A DNA stretch of 64,000 nt. Source: Duffyella gerundensis. GTDB lineage: Bacteria > Pseudomonadota > Gammaproteobacteria > Enterobacterales > Enterobacteriaceae. A model generated the notes under the pieces. It was not told the DNA's origin and did not search any database. It saw nothing but the letters and a program-made list of their open reading frames with translations. Shown here one piece after another: positions 17,547-25,518 of the stretch; position 1 is the stretch's first letter, and each line of letters starts with the position of its first letter. The DNA lies in NCBI RefSeq assembly GCF_001517405.1, contig NZ_LN907828.1:372001-436000 (forward strand). Direction: 5' to 3'. A program made the translations under genes and the position numbers.

Positions 17547-17871
17547 TTCACTATAATGAGCATGAGCTGATGTCGGTAACATTCACTGTAATCAGCAAAC
17601 GTTCACTGTAATGAGTGCTTAATCTCTTCTGCTAAACGTTCACTGTAATGAGCAGCGCTGCTTGCAGCATGACCTCAATCCAAACATTCACTGTAATGAG
17701 CACTTCTGGACGGCTGATCATTCACTGTAATCAGTAACGTTCACTGTAATCAGTAAAACGTGCGCTTTCACTAACGTTCACTGTAATGAGCAGCATTCCA
17801 AAACCCTCAGGCACGGTGGTTTTTTGATGGTTCGCATGTTCACTGCAATGAGTAACATTCACTGTGATGAG
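17547..17871 (+). repeat. Ten direct RepA iterons downstream of repA
   Basis: Copies of TTCACTGTAATGAG or TTCACTGTAATCAG start at 17547, 17582, 17602, 17639, 17687, 17721, 17740, 17777, 17839 and 17858. Spacing is irregular but often 19-20 or 34-37 bp, that is, multiples near the helical repeat. Position 3' of repA with further inverted copies matches the control (incompatibility) iterons of RepFIB plasmids, which titrate or handcuff RepA. Confidence 0.9.
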
Positions 17872-17952
17872 TGTTTTTAACCGGCTCGGCAGCGCTAACT
17901 ACGCTGGCGTACACTTTACTCGCCTCCCCTGCCCACGCTTTTCCGGCTTTTG

Positions 17953-18092
17953 CTGATCACAGTGAACGTTACTGAGAAAGCAAATCCGCTCCTTACAGTG
18001 AACGTTATGCTTACGGCGATATTTACTCATTACAGTGAATGTATGACACCTTGAGTACCCTCTTCTTTCACTGCTCTGCTCATTACAGTGAA
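17953..18092 (-). repeat. Four inverted RepA iterons downstream of repA
   Basis: The same iteron appears in reverse orientation (CTCATTACAGTGAA and variants) at 17953-17966, 17989-18002, 18026-18039 and 18079-18092. They face the ten direct copies across about 80 bp of free sequence. Inverted groups are suited to RepA-mediated pairing (handcuffing), which would restrain over-replication; this role is inferred. Confidence 0.88.
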
Positions 18093-18164
18093 TGTTTTGG
18101 TAGTCGGTCAGTAATGTGCATTCAGGATAATTTCTGACGTAGCTTCTTTTAAGTCTAATGTTGT

Positions 18165-18221
18165 CATACATGCAGGAATTATGTATAAAGGTGAAAAAGC
18201 TACATATATGAGGCATGTATG
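18165..18221. promoter_or_regulatory. Inverted repeat at parA start, candidate ParA operator
   Basis: CATACATGC at 18165-18173 and GCATGTATG at 18213-18221 are perfect inverted repeats flanking an AT-rich core, and the second overlaps the parA ATG. P1-type ParA proteins repress their own operon by binding an imperfect inverted repeat at this position. The assignment is by analogy. Confidence 0.6.
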
Positions 18222-19418
18222 GGAATTGATGAAAAGCAGGTGCTGAAAGTTGCCCAGCGCTCTGAGAAAATGTTGCATTCATTGACGGATCAAATTCAGG
18301 CACAAAAAGCAGAATTACGTGAAAACACCTTTTACCAGGTCTACGCTAAAGCGGCGCTGGCTAAACTGCCTAAGCTGACGCGCGCCAGCGTTGATTATGC
18401 CGTTAATGAAATGGAAGAAAATGGTTACGTATTTGATAAACGTGCCGCTGGCAGCTCAACCAAATATGCTATCTCCATTCAAAATATTATCGATATCTAT
18501 CATCATCGTGGCGTACCGAAGTATCGCGATCGTCATGACGGGGCCTATACGCTGTTCATCGGCAATCTGAAAGGCGGCGTATCCAAAACGGTTTCTACGG
18601 TTTCTCTGGCCCATGCGCTGCGCGCCCACCCTCACCTGCTCTGCGAAGATTTGCGAATTCTGGTTATCGATCTTGATCCGCAATCCTCAGCCACCATGTT
18701 TTTGAATCACGAACGTTCGGTAGGTTTAGTGGAAGCCACTGCCGCACAGGCGATGCTGCAAAACGTCAGCGGTGAAGAACTCAAAGCTGAGTTTATTGCG
18801 CCTTCTATCGTGCCTGGTGTCGATGTCCTGCCAGCTTCAATTGACGATGCCTTTATTGCTTCACGCTGGGATGAGCTGTGTGCAGAACATTTGCCGGGCC
18901 AAAACGTGCATACCGTTCTGTATGAAAACGTCATTGCCAAACTGAAAGACGATTACGATTTCATTTTTGTTGATAGCGGCCCGCATCTGGATGCCTTTCT
19001 GAAAAACGCCATCGCTGCGTCTGATTTACTGCTAACGCCAGTGCCCCCGGCTCAGGTTGATTTTCATTCCACCTTAAAATACCTGACGCGCCTGCCTGAA
19101 CTGATTTCGATCATCGAGGACTCCGGCGCGGCCTGTCGCCTGCAAGGCAACATTGGCTTTATGTCCAAGCTCTCTAACAAGGCCGACCACAAGCTGTGCC
19201 ATAGTCTGGCAAAAGAAATTTTTGGCGGAGATATGCTGGATGCTGCGCTGCCGCGTCTGGATGGTTTTGAGCGATGCGGAGAATCGTTTGATACGGTTAT
19301 ATCCGCTAATCCCGCGACCTATGTTGGCAGCAGTGAAGCACTGAAAAATGCTCGCTCCGCTGCTGAAGATTTCGCTAAAGCGGTTTTTGATCGTATTGAA
19401 TTTATCCGACTGAACTGA
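18219..19418 (+). CDS. parA: Plasmid partition ATPase ParA (P1 type)
   Basis: The 399-residue length and layout fit the P1/P7 class: an N-terminal HTH region (about residues 1-100, 'TRASVDYAVNEMEENGYVF') that allows autorepression, then a deviant Walker ATPase with 'GNLKGGVSKTVSTVSLAHAL' near residue 110-128, 'VIDLDPQSSATMF' and 'DFIFVDSGPHLDAFL'. ParA moves the plasmid over the nucleoid by ATP-dependent cycling with ParB bound at parS. It forms an operon with parB 7 bp downstream. Confidence 0.96.
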   Translation: MGIDEKQVLKVAQRSEKMLHSLTDQIQAQKAELRENTFYQVYAKAALAKLPKLTRASVDYAVNEMEENGYVFDKRAAGSSTKYAISIQNIIDIYHHRGVPKYRDRHDGAYTLFIGNLKGGVSKTVSTVSLAHALRAHPHLLCEDLRILVIDLDPQSSATMFLNHERSVGLVEATAAQAMLQNVSGEELKAEFIAPSIVPGVDVLPASIDDAFIASRWDELCAEHLPGQNVHTVLYENVIAKLKDDYDFIFVDSGPHLDAFLKNAIAASDLLLTPVPPAQVDFHSTLKYLTRLPELISIIEDSGAACRLQGNIGFMSKLSNKADHKLCHSLAKEIFGGDMLDAALPRLDGFERCGESFDTVISANPATYVGSSEALKNARSAAEDFAKAVFDRIEFIRLN

Positions 19419-19425
19419 GGTCATC

Positions 19426-20394
19426 ATGAGTGCGAAAAGAATTACTATTGGCCGGACGTTTAGTCAAACGCCGGTGGAAACGGAAGACAGCAGTAATCCT
19501 GTACAGACCTTCGTGCTGTACACCGGCAAGCGGGCAGACTTTCGCTTCGAGCGCGTGGCGGCTAAAGAGATTGAAGAAAAGACCTTTGTCGATACTGACA
19601 CTAACGGCCGCGATCAGGCCGGATTAACCCCAGAGTCGCTGAAGGATATTATCCGCACTATCCGTTTGCAGCAGTTCTTCCCGGCGATCGGTATTCGTCG
19701 CGGCGAGCAGGTTGAAATTCTTGATGGTTCACGTCGCCGTGCCGCTGCACTTCATTGCAAAACCGGGCTGAATATCCTGGTGACAGATGCTGATATCTCG
19801 GCTGAAGAAGCGAGAAAGCTGGCGCAGGATATTCAAACCGCCCGTGAGCACAGCCTGCGTGAGATCGGCATGCGTTTACTGGCGCTCAAGGCGGGTGGTC
19901 TGAGCCAAAAAGAGATCGCACAGAGCCAGGGACTGTCACCCGCCAAAGTGACGCGCGCATTACAGGCGGCCAGCGTACCCGGCGAATTGTTAGCGCTGTT
20001 TCCGAACCATGCTGAATTGACCCATCCTGACTATAAGGCGTTGCTGATTGCCTGTGAACAGCTACAGGAGTCTGGCCAGACGCTGGATACGCTGATTGAT
20101 GGTTTAGCAGGAAAAGTCGATGACGTTCGGGCGAGCGAAAACCTGGCCGATGATGAAATCAAAAATGCCATCTTACGTTATGTGCGTGCTGAGAGCGCTG
20201 CGCTGCTTAAGCGGTCGGTAAAAGAGAAAGCGGTGACAACATCGCTGTGGTCATTTGCCGATAAAGATCGTTACGCACGTAAGAAGAGCCGCGGACGCAG
20301 CTTTAGCTATGAGTTCAATCGTCAGTCTAAAGAGCTGCAGGATGAGCTCGATCGCGTTATTGCCGCCACCCTGAAAAAGCATCTCGCCGACTAG
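19426..20394 (+). CDS. parB: Centromere-binding partition protein ParB (P1 type)
   Basis: The 322-residue protein contains the ParB/Spo0J nuclease-like region ('FFPAIGIRRGEQVEILDGSR') and an HTH ('GLSQKEIAQSQGLSPAKVTR', about residues 155-175), with a basic C-terminal dimer domain ('RKKSRGRSFSYEFN'). P1 ParB (333 residues) reads two sequence boxes, an ATTTCAC-like heptamer with the HTH and TCGCCA with the C-terminal domain. Both boxes occur in the two parS sites that follow. A hairpin terminator closes the operon. Confidence 0.96.
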   Translation: MSAKRITIGRTFSQTPVETEDSSNPVQTFVLYTGKRADFRFERVAAKEIEEKTFVDTDTNGRDQAGLTPESLKDIIRTIRLQQFFPAIGIRRGEQVEILDGSRRRAAALHCKTGLNILVTDADISAEEARKLAQDIQTAREHSLREIGMRLLALKAGGLSQKEIAQSQGLSPAKVTRALQAASVPGELLALFPNHAELTHPDYKALLIACEQLQESGQTLDTLIDGLAGKVDDVRASENLADDEIKNAILRYVRAESAALLKRSVKEKAVTTSLWSFADKDRYARKKSRGRSFSYEFNRQSKELQDELDRVIAATLKKHLAD

Positions 20395-20401
20395 TCTTCT
20401 C

Positions 20402-20441
20402 TCTCCCCTCATGCCGTCAGCGCTTATGAGGGGAGATTTTC
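20402..20441 (+). terminator. Rho-independent terminator of parAB
   Basis: A perfect 11-bp stem TCTCCCCTCAT / ATGAGGGGAGA with a 13-nt loop is followed by TTTTCT, 8 bp after the parB stop. Confidence 0.8.
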
Positions 20442-20463
20442 TCCCTTCTTGCCCTCTCTGTGC

Positions 20464-20546
20464 TCGCCAGTGCAATTTCAGTGCTAAGTTAATGTAAGCA
20501 ATGGCAATTCTGATACAATTTCAGCCTGAAATCGCCAACATTTCAT
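20464..20546 (+). other. parS: parS1: P1-type partition centromere
   Basis: The site has the bipartite P1 parS architecture. The left arm is TCGCCA (20464-20469), 5 bp, ATTTCAG (20475-20481). A spacer of about 36 bp follows, where IHF binds in P1. The right arm is ATTTCAG-C-CTGAAAT (20518-20532), TCGCCA (20532-20537) and ATTTCAT (20540-20546). P1 parS is about the same length, has the same box order and the same 5-bp left-arm spacing, and also lies just after parB. The B-box is identical to that of P1; the heptamer differs in its last base. Confidence 0.88.
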
Positions 20547-20572
20547 TTAGCACGTGTGAACCAGGAGCCATT

Positions 20573-21352
20573 ATGACCTGCTCGTCCGATTGTTTTATAA
20601 GGCGGCCTTCCTCAGATCCTTTTCAACCAGAATTTATTCCACTGCTTAGCGCAGTGCCAGAAACCTTACGTCAAATCCTGAACAGTAATCTGCACAGCGT
20701 TTACGTTTACGGCAGCGTGGCAGAAACCTGTGCCCTCCCAGAACATTCCGATCTGGATATCTGCGTGATTCTCTTTCAGCCGCTGAGTGCCGTTGAACAG
20801 GCGCAGTTGAAAGCAACGGTTTCACGTCTCACTCAAAAGCATGATGTTGTCCGCAAAATAGATGTCGATATGGGAACACTCAATGAAGTGCTGGCGCCAC
20901 AAAATTTTTTCAGCTGGGGATACTGGTTGAGGCATCACTGTCGTCCGCTTTATGGGGCAGATCTCAGCGCTGGTTTTGCCGACTTTGCGCCTTCAAAGGA
21001 GATAGCGTTAGCGGTGAACGGAGATTACGAAAGCGTGCTTGTGGATTACCTGAAACGTATAGAAGCTGCGAAATGCGCTGTGGAGTTATACGCTCTTAAG
21101 AAATCTGCTGCTAAAAAAATGATTCGCAGCACCAACATTCTTCGAGAGTGCGACGATCGTGACTGGCCTTATTCGCTTCAGGATCATGTGGATAAATTCG
21201 TTGCTGTTTACCCGCAACATCGTGAGTTGATGGATTACTTTCTAAAGCAGAGCAATTTACCTTGTGATGAAAAGAAAGTGTTTACTGCGCGTCTGGTGTG
21301 GTTTATCACGTGGCTGAATGAGACAGCTAAAAAGTGTGAATCATCATCTTAA
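20573..21352 (+). CDS. Nucleotidyltransferase, aminoglycoside adenylyltransferase-like
   Basis: The 259-residue protein contains the nucleotidyltransferase signature 'YGSVAETCALPEHSDLDICV' (GS...DxD), so it can be expected to transfer a nucleoside monophosphate. The rest ('YWLRHHCRPLYGADL', helical C-terminus) resembles ANT-type aminoglycoside transferases only in general layout; resistance is not established and other small or macromolecular acceptors are possible. I chose the ATG at 20573, 5 bp after AGGAG. By eye it is less GC-rich than its neighbours. It sits alone between two parS sites. Confidence 0.82.
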   Translation: MTCSSDCFIRRPSSDPFQPEFIPLLSAVPETLRQILNSNLHSVYVYGSVAETCALPEHSDLDICVILFQPLSAVEQAQLKATVSRLTQKHDVVRKIDVDMGTLNEVLAPQNFFSWGYWLRHHCRPLYGADLSAGFADFAPSKEIALAVNGDYESVLVDYLKRIEAAKCAVELYALKKSAAKKMIRSTNILRECDDRDWPYSLQDHVDKFVAVYPQHRELMDYFLKQSNLPCDEKKVFTARLVWFITWLNETAKKCESSS

Positions 21353-21393
21353 GTTTCAAGTTCGTCGACCATGATAACAGGGGAAATGAGCAC

Positions 21394-21498
21394 CTGAAAT
21401 TGCGCAGGTTCGCCACGCTAATTTCATCGCTAATATAATGAATTATATGTTTTTTTATAAAGTATTTCAGGCTGAAATCGCCACTGTTTCAGCCTGAT
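21394..21498 (+). other. parS: parS2: second P1-type partition centromere
   Basis: A second copy of the parS layout in the same orientation: CTGAAAT (21394), TCGCCA (21410-21415), 5 bp, ATTTCAT (21421-21427), a very AT-rich spacer, then ATTTCAG-G-CTGAAAT (21464-21478), TCGCCA (21478-21483) and TTTCAG-C-CTGA (21487-21497). The right arm matches parS1 at 23 of 27 positions, while the spacers differ, so it is an old or diverged duplication. It follows the nucleotidyltransferase stop by 41 bp. Confidence 0.82.
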
Positions 21499-21507
21499 TT
21501 TCACTAC

Positions 21508-21903
21508 TTAACCACGATACTCCTCATCACTAACCTGTTCCAGCCAGGTTACCGGTGAGCCATCCAGCGATTCCGCGATCGCAATGTGTGACATAGCATT
21601 TTTATCAGTGGCACCATGCCAGTGGCGAATACCTTCCGGTATCCAGACAATATCGCCCTGGTTCATAATCTTTTTCTCTTCCCCTTCGCACTGAATCCAG
21701 CCCTGTCCGTGAATGATTATCAGCGTTTGGCCGAGAGGATGCGTATGCCAGGCGGTACGCGCGCCTGGTTCGAAAGTAACGGTCGCCCCGCCGGTTCTGG
21801 CTGGTGCGTCAGTTTGAAAGGGGGCATCGATACGGACGCGGCCAGTGAAATAATTGTCCGGGCCGGATGCTGATGGAACGGAACCACTACGAATAATTTT
21901 CAT
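21508..21903 (-). CDS. Cupin domain protein
   Basis: The 131-residue single-domain cupin has both cupin motifs: 'PGARTAWHTHPLGQTLIIIH' and 'GDIVWIPEGIRHWHGAT', which supply the histidines for a metal site. It resembles the small manganese cupins related to carboxymuconolactone decarboxylase partners and cupin-type hydroxynitrile lyases. The reaction is unknown. The second ATG (21903) has AGGAG at 5 bp and is preferred to the one just before it. It converges on parS2, its stop lying 10 bp beyond. Confidence 0.88.
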   Translation of the reverse strand: MKIIRSGSVPSASGPDNYFTGRVRIDAPFQTDAPARTGGATVTFEPGARTAWHTHPLGQTLIIIHGQGWIQCEGEEKKIMNQGDIVWIPEGIRHWHGATDKNAMSHIAIAESLDGSPVTWLEQVSDEEYRG

Positions 21904-22158
21904 CATTACTCCTGCTATAAAAAAAACGCCTGAATGCCAGCGTTTCGTCAGCCGCTAACATGAGGGTGGATAGCCAAATGGCATTGGCTAATTCGCTGTA
22001 AGTGATAAACAGCATAACGGCATTAACTGGCTTTGATTAGAGGGGTAACATCGCTAGAGGTTATTACCCTGGCTCATAAGTCTTTAGCTATTGCACTCTC
22101 TGTTGTGAAAATACGCGCGGGGGAAACAATTGTCGAAAAGGGAGAATGAATAGCAGGC

Positions 22159-22182
22159 AAAAAAAAAGCCCCCGAAGGGGCC
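22159..22182 (-). terminator. Rho-independent terminator of the YgdI/YgdR lipoprotein genes
   Basis: On the minus strand GGCCCC-TTC-GGGGGC is followed by nine T residues, 17 bp after the stop of the lipoprotein gene. Confidence 0.88.
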
Positions 22183-22198
22183 TGGCAATGCACGGTTA

Positions 22199-22423
22199 TT
22201 ACGGAACTTCTGAGACCGCTTTTACATCGCTTTTGTTGATTTGTTGCTTCACGCCATTTGCATCAACGTAGCCCAGCAGGCCTGTCTCAGCTTCGCTTGG
22301 CTTGCCATCACTGATGATAGTGCGGCCGTCGTTAGTGTGGATAGCATAGCTGGTACGCGTACAGCCAGAGAGAGCTGCCACACAAATTAACGCTGCCGCT
22401 GGCAGTAAAATAATCTTCTTCAT
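22199..22423 (-). CDS. YgdI/YgdR family lipoprotein
   Basis: The 74-residue precursor 'MKKIILLPAAALICVAALSG' runs into a lipobox ending in Cys (LSGC), then about 52 residues with the family's 'HTNDGRTIISDGKPSEAETG' and 'DANGVKQQINKSDV' segments. These are small periplasmic-side lipoproteins of enterobacteria with an SH3-like fold and no known function. The internal ATG at 22423 has AGGAG at 6 bp and is chosen over the ATG at 22429. It is the second of a tandem pair. Confidence 0.93.
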   Translation of the reverse strand: MKKIILLPAAALICVAALSGCTRTSYAIHTNDGRTIISDGKPSEAETGLLGYVDANGVKQQINKSDVKAVSEVP

Positions 22424-22443
22424 GGTCATCTCCTGATTGATTG

Positions 22444-22665
22444 TTAGTTATCCAGTTCACTCATGTTCTTAACCTGATCACGGTTAATTTGTTCAATCTT
22501 GCCGGTCTGTGCATTCTTGTAAGAAACCAGACCTGTATCGCTATCAACCTGAGGCTTGCCATCAGTTACAATGGTTTTGCCGTCGGTCGTTTGCAGAGAC
22601 TGGTTAGAAGAGCAGCCAGCAAGAAACAGTGAGGCAACCACTACGGCGAAAATTGTTTTTTTCAT
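22444..22665 (-). CDS. YgdI/YgdR family lipoprotein
   Basis: The 73-residue precursor has a signal peptide ending in the lipobox LAGC (Cys18) and the family core 'TTDGKTIVTDGKPQVDSDTG' then 'NAQTGKIEQINRDQV'. It is clearly a paralogue of the gene 20 bp downstream, so the pair arose by tandem duplication and is probably co-transcribed from a promoter upstream of 22665 to the shared terminator. The function of the family is unknown. Confidence 0.94.
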   Translation of the reverse strand: MKKTIFAVVVASLFLAGCSSNQSLQTTDGKTIVTDGKPQVDSDTGLVSYKNAQTGKIEQINRDQVKNMSELDN

Positions 22666-22837
22666 TTCCTTGATATCCCTTATTTGAAAATTTTACCATC
22701 CGGTAAGGGGGGACAGTACGTTAATCATGATGCTGATTATTATTAATAATAGACGCTTTTTCAGTTTTTGCTTTTGCCAAAAAATGTACTGGCAGTGAGT
22801 TCGCACCGGCCAGCTGGATTATCATCATTGTAAAGGC

Positions 22838-23719
22838 TTATGCGCTGCGTAACGCCTCCACCAGATAATCGAGGAAAACCCGATTAATTTCGCTGCGCTG
22901 ACGATGCTGAGGATAGACAGCATGCAGATTGAGTGAGGCGGGATAACTGTTTTCAAGCACGGCAACCAGTTCGCCACTTTTGAGCGCGGGTCCGACGATA
23001 AACTCCGGAAGCAACACCATTCCCAGACCGGCGATAGCCGCATCGCGCAGCATCTCACCGTTATTACTCACCATCGGTCCACGCACGTCGACGAGTTTGC
23101 GTTTGCCATCCTGAATCAGTTCCCAGCCTTGCTGACCTTCTCTGCCATAGCGCAGACACGCATGATGGATTAATGCATCCGCGGTCTCTGGTTCTCCTGC
23201 ACGTACCAGATAATCGGGACTGCAACAGATCACACGCTTGAGTTCGCCAAGCCGGCGTGAAATCAGGGTGGAATCAGCCAGCGTGCCGATGCGGATCGCC
23301 ATGTCAAAACCTTCCCCAATGACATCAACATAACGATCGGCCAGCTCAACCTGAAACTGCACGGCGGGGTGCTGACGCAGAAAGTGGGCAATCAACGGCG
23401 AAAGGTGGCTCATGCCAAAAGACATCGGCATGCTGATCCTGAACGCACCATGCAAATCGTGACGGCGTTCGGTGACCGCCTGTTCAGCCTCCTGAATATC
23501 ATCCAGAATACGCTGTGCATGGCGGGCAAACACCAGACCTGAATCGGTTATCGACAGCTTGCGCGTATTACGGCTGACCAACCGCGCACCGAGTGAAGCC
23601 TCAAGCGCCGCCATACGGCGACTGACATATTGTTTGGATAACAGCAGCTGTTCCGCCGCAGCGGTAAAGCTTCCAGCATTCACTACTGCGAGAAAAATGC
23701 GAAGATCTTCAATCTGCAT
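22838..23719 (-). CDS. LysR family regulator, YhaJ-like
   Basis: The 293-residue protein has the LysR HTH ('MQIEDLRIFLAVVNAGSFTA', then 'LLLSKQYVSRRMAALEASLG') and a C-terminal effector domain. It is divergent from a yhaK-type pirin gene, as E. coli yhaJ is near yhaK; YhaJ responds to aromatic compounds such as DNT breakdown products. The ortholog assignment rests on that neighbourhood and overall pattern. The ATG at 23719 has GGTGG at a suitable distance and begins the HTH; a GTG at 23731 is a less likely start. Confidence 0.9.
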   Translation of the reverse strand: MQIEDLRIFLAVVNAGSFTAAAEQLLLSKQYVSRRMAALEASLGARLVSRNTRKLSITDSGLVFARHAQRILDDIQEAEQAVTERRHDLHGAFRISMPMSFGMSHLSPLIAHFLRQHPAVQFQVELADRYVDVIGEGFDMAIRIGTLADSTLISRRLGELKRVICCSPDYLVRAGEPETADALIHHACLRYGREGQQGWELIQDGKRKLVDVRGPMVSNNGEMLRDAAIAGLGMVLLPEFIVGPALKSGELVAVLENSYPASLNLHAVYPQHRQRSEINRVFLDYLVEALRSA

Positions 23720-23841
23720 ATTGTCCACCAAATTGTGACACTGATTGCCGCGTCAGGGCATTGTTGAGGGAATGAGTTTACGGGTAATCTTTATGCATCG
23801 GAAGCGTAAACGCACTTCCTCACACCATTAAGGAAAGCATC

Positions 23842-24567
23842 ATGATCGAGCAAAGATTATCTGCACAACGTGGTACCGGCGATCACGGCTGGTTGCATTC
23901 ACGTCATACTTTCTCTTTTGCTGGCTATCGCGATCCGGCTCAGGTTGGCTTCTCCGATCTGCTGGTGATCAATGACGATCGTGTCGCCGCCGGTCGCGGT
24001 TTCGGTGCGCACCCACACAGCAACATGGAAATTATCTCCTACGTGTTGCAGGGCGAGCTGGCACATAAGGATTCGATGGGCACGGGTTCAGTGATTGTCC
24101 CCGGTGACGTTCAGTTGATGAGTGCCGGGTCGGGCGTGACGCACAGTGAATATAATCATTCCACCACCGATGGCGTGCATTTTCTGCAAATCTGGGTGGT
24201 GCCGGCTGAGAAAAATGGCGAACCGGGATATCAGCAAATCTCAGTCCCGGATGCTGAAAAACGCGGCAAGCTGCGGTTGATCATCTCGCCGGACGGCGCT
24301 GAACACGCCCTGCATATCCGTCAGGATGTGAAAATTTATGCCGGTCTGTTTGATGGCGATGAGCAGGATACGATTGAGATCGATGAAGGCCGCTATGGTT
24401 ATATTCACGTTGCCCGTGGCAGCGTGGTGATTAACGGTTTGCCGTTCGCCGCTGGTGATGGTGCGCGCGTTCGTGAAGAACATGCGCTGACATTTAGTCA
24501 GGGCGATAATGCGGAAGTGCTGTTTTTCGATTTGCGGCCTGTGGAAGTTAATCATCCCACCCGCTAA
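23842..24567 (+). CDS. yhaK: Pirin-like bicupin, YhaK family
   Basis: The 241-residue protein has the pirin N-terminal cupin: 'DDRVAAGRGFGAHPHSNMEI' with the metal-site histidines, 'GSVIVPGDVQLMSAGSGVTH', and a second cupin in the C-terminal half ('RYGYIHVARGSVVING'). Length and motifs match YhaK (about 233 residues), a cytosolic redox-sensitive bicupin; related pirins degrade quercetin. AAGGAAAG precedes the ATG. The divergent LysR gene is its probable regulator. A single RepA iteron follows its stop by 6 bp. Confidence 0.93.
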   Translation: MIEQRLSAQRGTGDHGWLHSRHTFSFAGYRDPAQVGFSDLLVINDDRVAAGRGFGAHPHSNMEIISYVLQGELAHKDSMGTGSVIVPGDVQLMSAGSGVTHSEYNHSTTDGVHFLQIWVVPAEKNGEPGYQQISVPDAEKRGKLRLIISPDGAEHALHIRQDVKIYAGLFDGDEQDTIEIDEGRYGYIHVARGSVVINGLPFAAGDGARVREEHALTFSQGDNAEVLFFDLRPVEVNHPTR

Positions 24568-24573
24568 GCGTGG

Positions 24574-24587
24574 CTGATTACAGTGAA
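24574..24587 (-). repeat. Solitary RepA iteron outside the replicon
   Basis: CTGATTACAGTGAA is the exact reverse complement of the iteron form TTCACTGTAATCAG found at 17582, 17721 and 17740. It lies 6.5 kb from the nearest array, between the yhaK stop and its terminator. Confidence 0.75.
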
Positions 24588-24610
24588 CGATTGTGGCTGG
24601 CTAAACAAAA

Positions 24611-24641
24611 AGAGGATGCTCGAGGGCATCCTCTTTTTTTT
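24611..24641. terminator. Bidirectional rho-independent terminator
   Basis: The stem GAGGATGC / GCATCCTC is flanked by an A-run on the left and eight T residues on the right, between the convergent yhaK and response-regulator genes, so it can end transcription from either side. Confidence 0.88.
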
Positions 24642-24651
24642 GTGTTATGTC

Positions 24652-25266
24652 TCAGGCGGTTTCGGTCGGCTGTAACCGTTCTGCGGCGCGCACCAGATCG
24701 GCCAGCGAACGCACCTGCATTTTTTCCATTACCCGACGACGATGCACTTTAACGGTAATCTCACTGACGCCCAATTCCGCCGCCATCTGTTTGTTCAGTA
24801 ATCCGCGAATAGTCAGCCATAGCACTTCCTGCTCGCGGCGGGTCAAACTAAGAAAACGCTGCTGGAGTTGGTGGCTCTCCAGGCAATGACTGGAATTGCG
24901 CGTGGCAAGCTGAAGCGCACCCTCAACGGCTTGCAAAAGCACATCAGACGCGACCGGCTTAGTTAAAAATTCGTGCGCGCCCGCTTTCATCGCCCGAACG
25001 GAGAGGGGAATGGTGCCGTAACCGGTGAGAAAAATGATCGGCAGTACACGGCCACTTTGCTTGAGGGCGCCAACGACGTCGAAACCATCAGCAACCGGCA
25101 TATTCATATCGAGAATGAGGCAGCCTGGCGCGTCGCAAAACGTATGCGACATAAATGCCGTGGCCGATGCAAAATCCATTGCGCTATAACCTTCCGACTG
25201 AAGCAACCTGACGATCGATTTTCTGACCGCGTTATCATCATCAACAACATATACGATTCGTTCCAT
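24652..25266 (-). CDS. FixJ/NarL-type response regulator (orphan)
   Basis: The 204-residue protein has a receiver domain at the N-terminus ('MERIVYVVDDDNAVRKSIVR', phospho-Asp in 'CLILDMNMPVADG', Lys in 'FLTKPV') and a LuxR-type HTH at the C-terminus ('LTRREQEVLWLTIRGLLNKQ', 'EITVKVHRRRVMEKM'). It looks most like FixJ/TodT-type activators. No histidine kinase gene is adjacent, so its partner is elsewhere. I chose 25266 because the 19 extra residues of the longer frame precede a standard receiver start. Confidence 0.93.
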   Translation of the reverse strand: MERIVYVVDDDNAVRKSIVRLLQSEGYSAMDFASATAFMSHTFCDAPGCLILDMNMPVADGFDVVGALKQSGRVLPIIFLTGYGTIPLSVRAMKAGAHEFLTKPVASDVLLQAVEGALQLATRNSSHCLESHQLQQRFLSLTRREQEVLWLTIRGLLNKQMAAELGVSEITVKVHRRRVMEKMQVRSLADLVRAAERLQPTETA

Positions 25267-25518
25267 AATCAGCCTCTGTGACTGCTGCCAGCGATCGTGT
25301 TTGCGCTGCGGAATGGCGACCATAAGATCTGCAGGTTCGTCATTGTTTACATCATTTTAAAACGGGGTTTTGATATTAACACAATACAAATCATTATCAT
25401 CTGTCGTATCGACTGCAAAGCAGGAGAGATCGGGATTTCAGATTATCGCCCGCGACGGGAGAAAGGAAGCATGGAGCGCTAAAGCAGAAGACACGGGAAG
25501 CAGAGGAGGCAGGTAATA

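Noticed and set aside
17547..18092. Repeated TTCACTGTAATGAG with variable sequence between copies, superficially like a repeat-spacer array
   Set aside because: Repeats are only 14 bp, spacing is irregular, some are inverted and they flank repA. They are iterons.
20573..21352. Calling the gene between the parS sites an aminoglycoside resistance gene or an integron cassette
   Set aside because: Only the general nucleotidyltransferase motif is visible. The flanking repeats fit parS, not attC, and there is no integrase gene.
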